DNA of 8,048 bases from Rhodanobacter sp. UBA5168 (GTDB taxonomy: Bacteria; Pseudomonadota; Gammaproteobacteria; Xanthomonadales; Rhodanobacteraceae). Made by a program: the position numbers and the translations under genes. Position 1 is the first letter of the stretch; the number at the start of each line of letters is the position of its first letter. Where the stretch lies: assembly GCA_002413455.1 (NCBI GenBank), contig DHXA01000061.1, positions 1 to 8,048 on the forward strand. Direction: 5' to 3'. This document shows positions 5,821 to 8,048 of this stretch, in pieces. Below the pieces are notes generated by a model, which saw only the letters and a program-made list of their open reading frames with translations, did not search any database and was not told where the DNA came from.

Positions 5821-6512
5821 TGGCCACCATCGCCAAACGTTCGGCACCCAGGCGCAAGCGACGCGCCGGACGTCCGCGCGGCGACGATCAGGACCTGCGC
5901 GCGCACCTGCTGGATGTCGCGATAGCGCAGTTTTCACGCATCGGCATTGCGGCGACCTCGTTGCGGGCAATTGCCGTCGAGGCAAACGTGACGCCGGCCA
6001 TGCTGCATTACTACTTTGGCGACAAGGCCCGGCTCGTCCAGGCCCTGATCGATGAGCGGTTGCTGCCGGCGCTATTGCCGATGCGCACGCGATTGGAGCA
6101 GGTCGGCGACGACCCGGCGGTGCTGATCGAAAATTTCGTGCGTGGGATCGGCGCGGTAGTGGCGAATCATCCATGGCTGCCGTCGCTGTGGGTACGCGAG
6201 GTGCTCTGCGAAGGCGGTGCGTTGCGCGAGGTGTTGTTCAACCAGACCATCCCCAACCTGCCGCAGTTGCTGGCGCAACGCTTCAGCCTGGCGCACGCGG
6301 ATGGACGTCTGAATGCGGATCTGGACCCGCGCCTGCTGGTCGTCTCGCTGGTCGGGCTGACCCTGTTTCCCGCGGCCGGCGCACCGATCTGGCAACGCAT
6401 GTTCGGGGCCGATGGCCTGGGTGCGGACGTGATGCTCAAACACACTCTTGCGCTGCTTGATCGCGGCGTGGGCGCAGCAGGACTTGCAGCCGGATCGGGA
6501 GAAGCCGCATGA
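5820..6512 (+). CDS. TetR/AcrR-family transcriptional regulator (CecR-like position)
   Basis: This 230-residue regulator has a basic N-terminal arm (KRSAPRRKRRAGRPRG, 6-21) and a TetR DNA-binding domain at about 24-76. Its helix-turn-helix is TSLRAIAVEANVTPAMLHYYFGDKARLVQAL (46-76), with the typical HYYF recognition-helix end. The C-terminal half is the ligand-binding and dimerisation part and cannot be assigned a ligand. An in-frame stop (TAA, 5808-5810) precedes the ATG at 5820, and there is no other good start. No Shine-Dalgarno sequence is visible, so the mRNA may be leaderless or nearly so. The gene overlaps the HlyD-like gene by ATGA and heads an efflux operon as cecR (ybiH) does before ybhGFSR in E. 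coli. It probably represses its own operon through the palindrome just upstream; this is inference. Confidence 0.9.
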   Translation: MATIAKRSAPRRKRRAGRPRGDDQDLRAHLLDVAIAQFSRIGIAATSLRAIAVEANVTPAMLHYYFGDKARLVQALIDERLLPALLPMRTRLEQVGDDPAVLIENFVRGIGAVVANHPWLPSLWVREVLCEGGALREVLFNQTIPNLPQLLAQRFSLAHADGRLNADLDPRLLVVSLVGLTLFPAAGAPIWQRMFGADGLGADVMLKHTLALLDRGVGAAGLAAGSGEAA

Positions 6513-7483
6513 GCATTGCACGCAGGGGTTGTCGTCTGTCGGCCACGATCCTGTTTACGGTGGCGGGCCTTTGCGCCTGCACGAAAGCACCGCCGCAGGC
6601 TCTGGGCACACTCGAATACGATCGGATCGCCCTGCCGGCACCGGTCGCCGAACGCATCGTCGCGATCGCTGTGCGCGAAGGCGAACAGGTCAGGGCCGGG
6701 CAGGCATTGCTGCAGCTGGATCCCACGCATACCCGGTCCGAACTGGCCGCCGTCGAGGCACAGGCGCGTCAGCAACGCGAGGTGCTGGCCGAACTCGAGG
6801 CTGGCCCGCGCAACGAGGACATCGACAAAGCACGGGCGAATCTGCGGGCGGCCCAGGCACAGGCGCGCGAAGCGCGTGCCTACTACAGCCGTCTGCTTCC
6901 GTTGAAGGGAAAGGACTATGTCGCCGCCGCCGATCTCGATCGCGCCCGCGCCGCGGCGGGCAACGCCGATGGCCAGGCGGCGGCGGCGCAGGCGTCGCTC
7001 GACGAACTGGTGCACGGCGCGCGTCCGGAGCAGATCGCACAGGCACAGGCGGCCGTGACGGCGGCGGCGGCACAAGCCAGCGCACAACAGATCTTGCTGG
7101 ACAAGTTGAGCGTCGTGGCACCGCGTGCCGGGCGGGTCGACAGCATCCCGTACAAGCTCGGCGATCAGGCGCCGGTGGGCGCGCCGGTGGCGATCCTGCT
7201 GGCCGGCGATGCGCCGTATGCGCGCATCTATGTGCCCGAACAGCAGCGTGCCGGCGTGCATGTCGGCGATACGATCCAGGTGTTCGTGGCTGGGCGCGAC
7301 CAGCCGTATGCGGGCAAGGTTCGCATGCTGCGCAGCGAACCCGGGTTCACGCCGTATTACGCGCTGATCGGCGACGACGCGGCGCGGCTGAGCTACCTGG
7401 CGGAAATCACGCTTGGCTCCGATGCGCTCGACCTGCCGGCCGGGTTGCCGGTGCGCGTCGAGTTTGCCGGATCCGCGAAGTGA
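6509..7483 (+). CDS. HlyD-family periplasmic adaptor of an ABC efflux system (YbhG-like), probable lipoprotein
   Basis: This 324-residue membrane fusion protein should link an inner-membrane ABC exporter to the periplasm or an outer-membrane channel. The N-terminus (basic MSIARRGCRL, then a hydrophobic run) ends in LCAC, a plausible though non-ideal lipobox with Cys24 as the lipidated residue. Next come the first lipoyl-like half (about 40-72: LPAPVAERIVAIAVREGEQVRAGQALLQLD), an Ala-rich alpha-helical hairpin (about 75-197), the second lipoyl half (VVAPRAGRVDSIPYKLGDQAPVGAPVAILL, 202-231) and a beta-barrel region to the end. Each hairpin arm has a GPRNEDI / GARPEQI segment followed by Ala/Gln heptads, as in YbhG relatives. 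The start is ATG at 6509, with GGGAG at 6497-6501, overlapping the tetR stop. It overlaps the ATPase gene by GTGA. Substrate cannot be read from sequence; drugs or cations are suggested by E. coli YbhGFSR. Confidence 0.9.
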   Translation: MSIARRGCRLSATILFTVAGLCACTKAPPQALGTLEYDRIALPAPVAERIVAIAVREGEQVRAGQALLQLDPTHTRSELAAVEAQARQQREVLAELEAGPRNEDIDKARANLRAAQAQAREARAYYSRLLPLKGKDYVAAADLDRARAAAGNADGQAAAAQASLDELVHGARPEQIAQAQAAVTAAAAQASAQQILLDKLSVVAPRAGRVDSIPYKLGDQAPVGAPVAILLAGDAPYARIYVPEQQRAGVHVGDTIQVFVAGRDQPYAGKVRMLRSEPGFTPYYALIGDDAARLSYLAEITLGSDALDLPAGLPVRVEFAGSAK

Positions 7484-8048
7484 CGCCCCAGCCCGGCGCC
7501 GATGCCACGACCGATGCCGATGGCATCGCGATCCGCGCGCGCGGGTTGACCAAACGTTTCGGCAAGCTGGTCGCGGTGGATCACGTCGATCTCGAAGTGC
7601 CGGCCCGGCACGTCTACGGCTTTCTCGGCCCGAATGGTTCGGGCAAGTCGACCACGATCCGCATGCTGTGCGGGCTGCTGACGCCGACCGAGGGCGAGAT
7701 CGAGGTGCTCGGCCTGCGCATTCCGGCGCAAGCCGATGAGTTGCGTCCGCACATCGGCTACATGACGCAGAAATTCTCGTTGTTCGAGGACCTCACGGTG
7801 CGCGAGAACCTGGAGTTTCTCGCAGCGATCCAGGGAGTGCCGAAGGCGAAGACGAAAAGCCGCATCGACGAGCTGGTCGAGCAATACCATTTCGGCGACC
7901 GGCAGAAGCAGCTCGCCGGCACCATGAGCGGCGGCCAGAAGCAGCGGTTGGGGCTGGCCTGCGCGGTGATCCATGAACCGGAGCTGCTGTTTCTCGACGA
8001 GCCGACCAGCGCGGTCGATCCGGAATCGCGCCGCGATTTCTGGGAGAA
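7480..8048 (+). CDS. ABC exporter ATP-binding protein (YbhF-like), cut by the window end
   Basis: The open frame begins with GTG at 7480, overlapping the adaptor stop as GTGA, and runs off the window after 189 codons without a stop. It is a multidrug-type ABC ATPase: Walker A GPNGSGKST (50-58), Q-loop IGYMTQKFSLFEDLTV (92-107), signature MSGGQKQRLGLA (149-160, with Met in place of the usual Leu) and Walker B LLFLDEPTSAVDP (169-181). The wording around the Q-loop (QKFSL) and HEPELLFLDEPTS resembles the C-terminal half of E. coli YbhF, which is a tandem two-ATPase protein. Here the domain is the first in the chain, so whether the gene is single or tandem cannot be told. The D-loop, H-loop and C-terminus lie beyond the edge. 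No other in-frame start lies before the ATPase domain. Two ABC-2 permeases (ybhS/ybhR type) should follow. Confidence 0.92.
   Translation, partial: MTPQPGADATTDADGIAIRARGLTKRFGKLVAVDHVDLEVPARHVYGFLGPNGSGKSTTIRMLCGLLTPTEGEIEVLGLRIPAQADELRPHIGYMTQKFSLFEDLTVRENLEFLAAIQGVPKAKTKSRIDELVEQYHFGDRQKQLAGTMSGGQKQRLGLACAVIHEPELLFLDEPTSAVDPESRRDFWE

Noticed and set aside
6167..7261. Minus-strand open frame of 364 codons opposite tetR and the adaptor gene
   Set aside because: The product is Arg/Cys/His-rich without a recognisable domain; both plus-strand genes have clear family motifs and overlapping start/stop codons.
7393..7974. Minus-strand open frame of 193 codons at the right edge
   Set aside because: It is antisense to the ABC ATPase, whose Walker A, signature and Walker B motifs are read on the plus strand from 7480.

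Overview
This window comes from a GC-rich gammaproteobacterial chromosome. The best guess is the Xanthomonadales/Lysobacterales, possibly Rhodanobacteraceae (Rhodanobacter or Dyella-like). That guess rests on the phoH-ybeY-corC order, the style of the proteins and the family of REP repeats, and was not tested by a search. No rRNA, tRNA, CRISPR array or prophage was seen.

Left edge (1-668): a small REP-associated tyrosine transposase (RAYT) gene on the minus strand sits between two inverted REP repeats, with a third REP beside it. This is a complete REPtron-like locus. The same REP recurs downstream as head-to-head pairs (BIMEs) at 3012-3082, 4561-4632 and 5694-5770, giving nine copies in the first 5.8 kb and none seen in the last 2.2 kb.

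Middle (704-5635, all minus strand, transcribed right to left): phoH/ybeZ, ybeY, corC/ybeX, a DUF4105 membrane protein and corA. The first three form the conserved ybeZYX cluster (ribosome/RNA quality control and a CBS-domain protein linked to Mg/Co homeostasis). In E. coli this cluster is followed by lnt; here a DUF4105 protein and the CorA magnesium channel follow instead. BIMEs have entered three junctions of the cluster. The most striking lies inside the 5' end of ybeY, where about 72 bp of REP DNA appears to be translated in frame as an N-terminal extension.

Right (5820-8048, plus strand, divergent from phoH): a TetR-family regulator, a HlyD-type periplasmic adaptor (probable lipoprotein) and an ABC ATPase cut by the window edge. 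They are joined by 4-base ATGA/GTGA overlaps. The layout matches the E. coli cecR-ybhG-ybhF(-ybhS-ybhR) drug-efflux operon, so two ABC-2 permease genes are expected just outside the window. An AT-rich palindrome ending a few bases before the tetR start is the likely operator and promoter region.

No wholly unknown system was recognised. The main points of interest are the REP/RAYT locus with its dispersed BIMEs, the REP-in-gene event in ybeY, and the palindrome at the divergent promoter.
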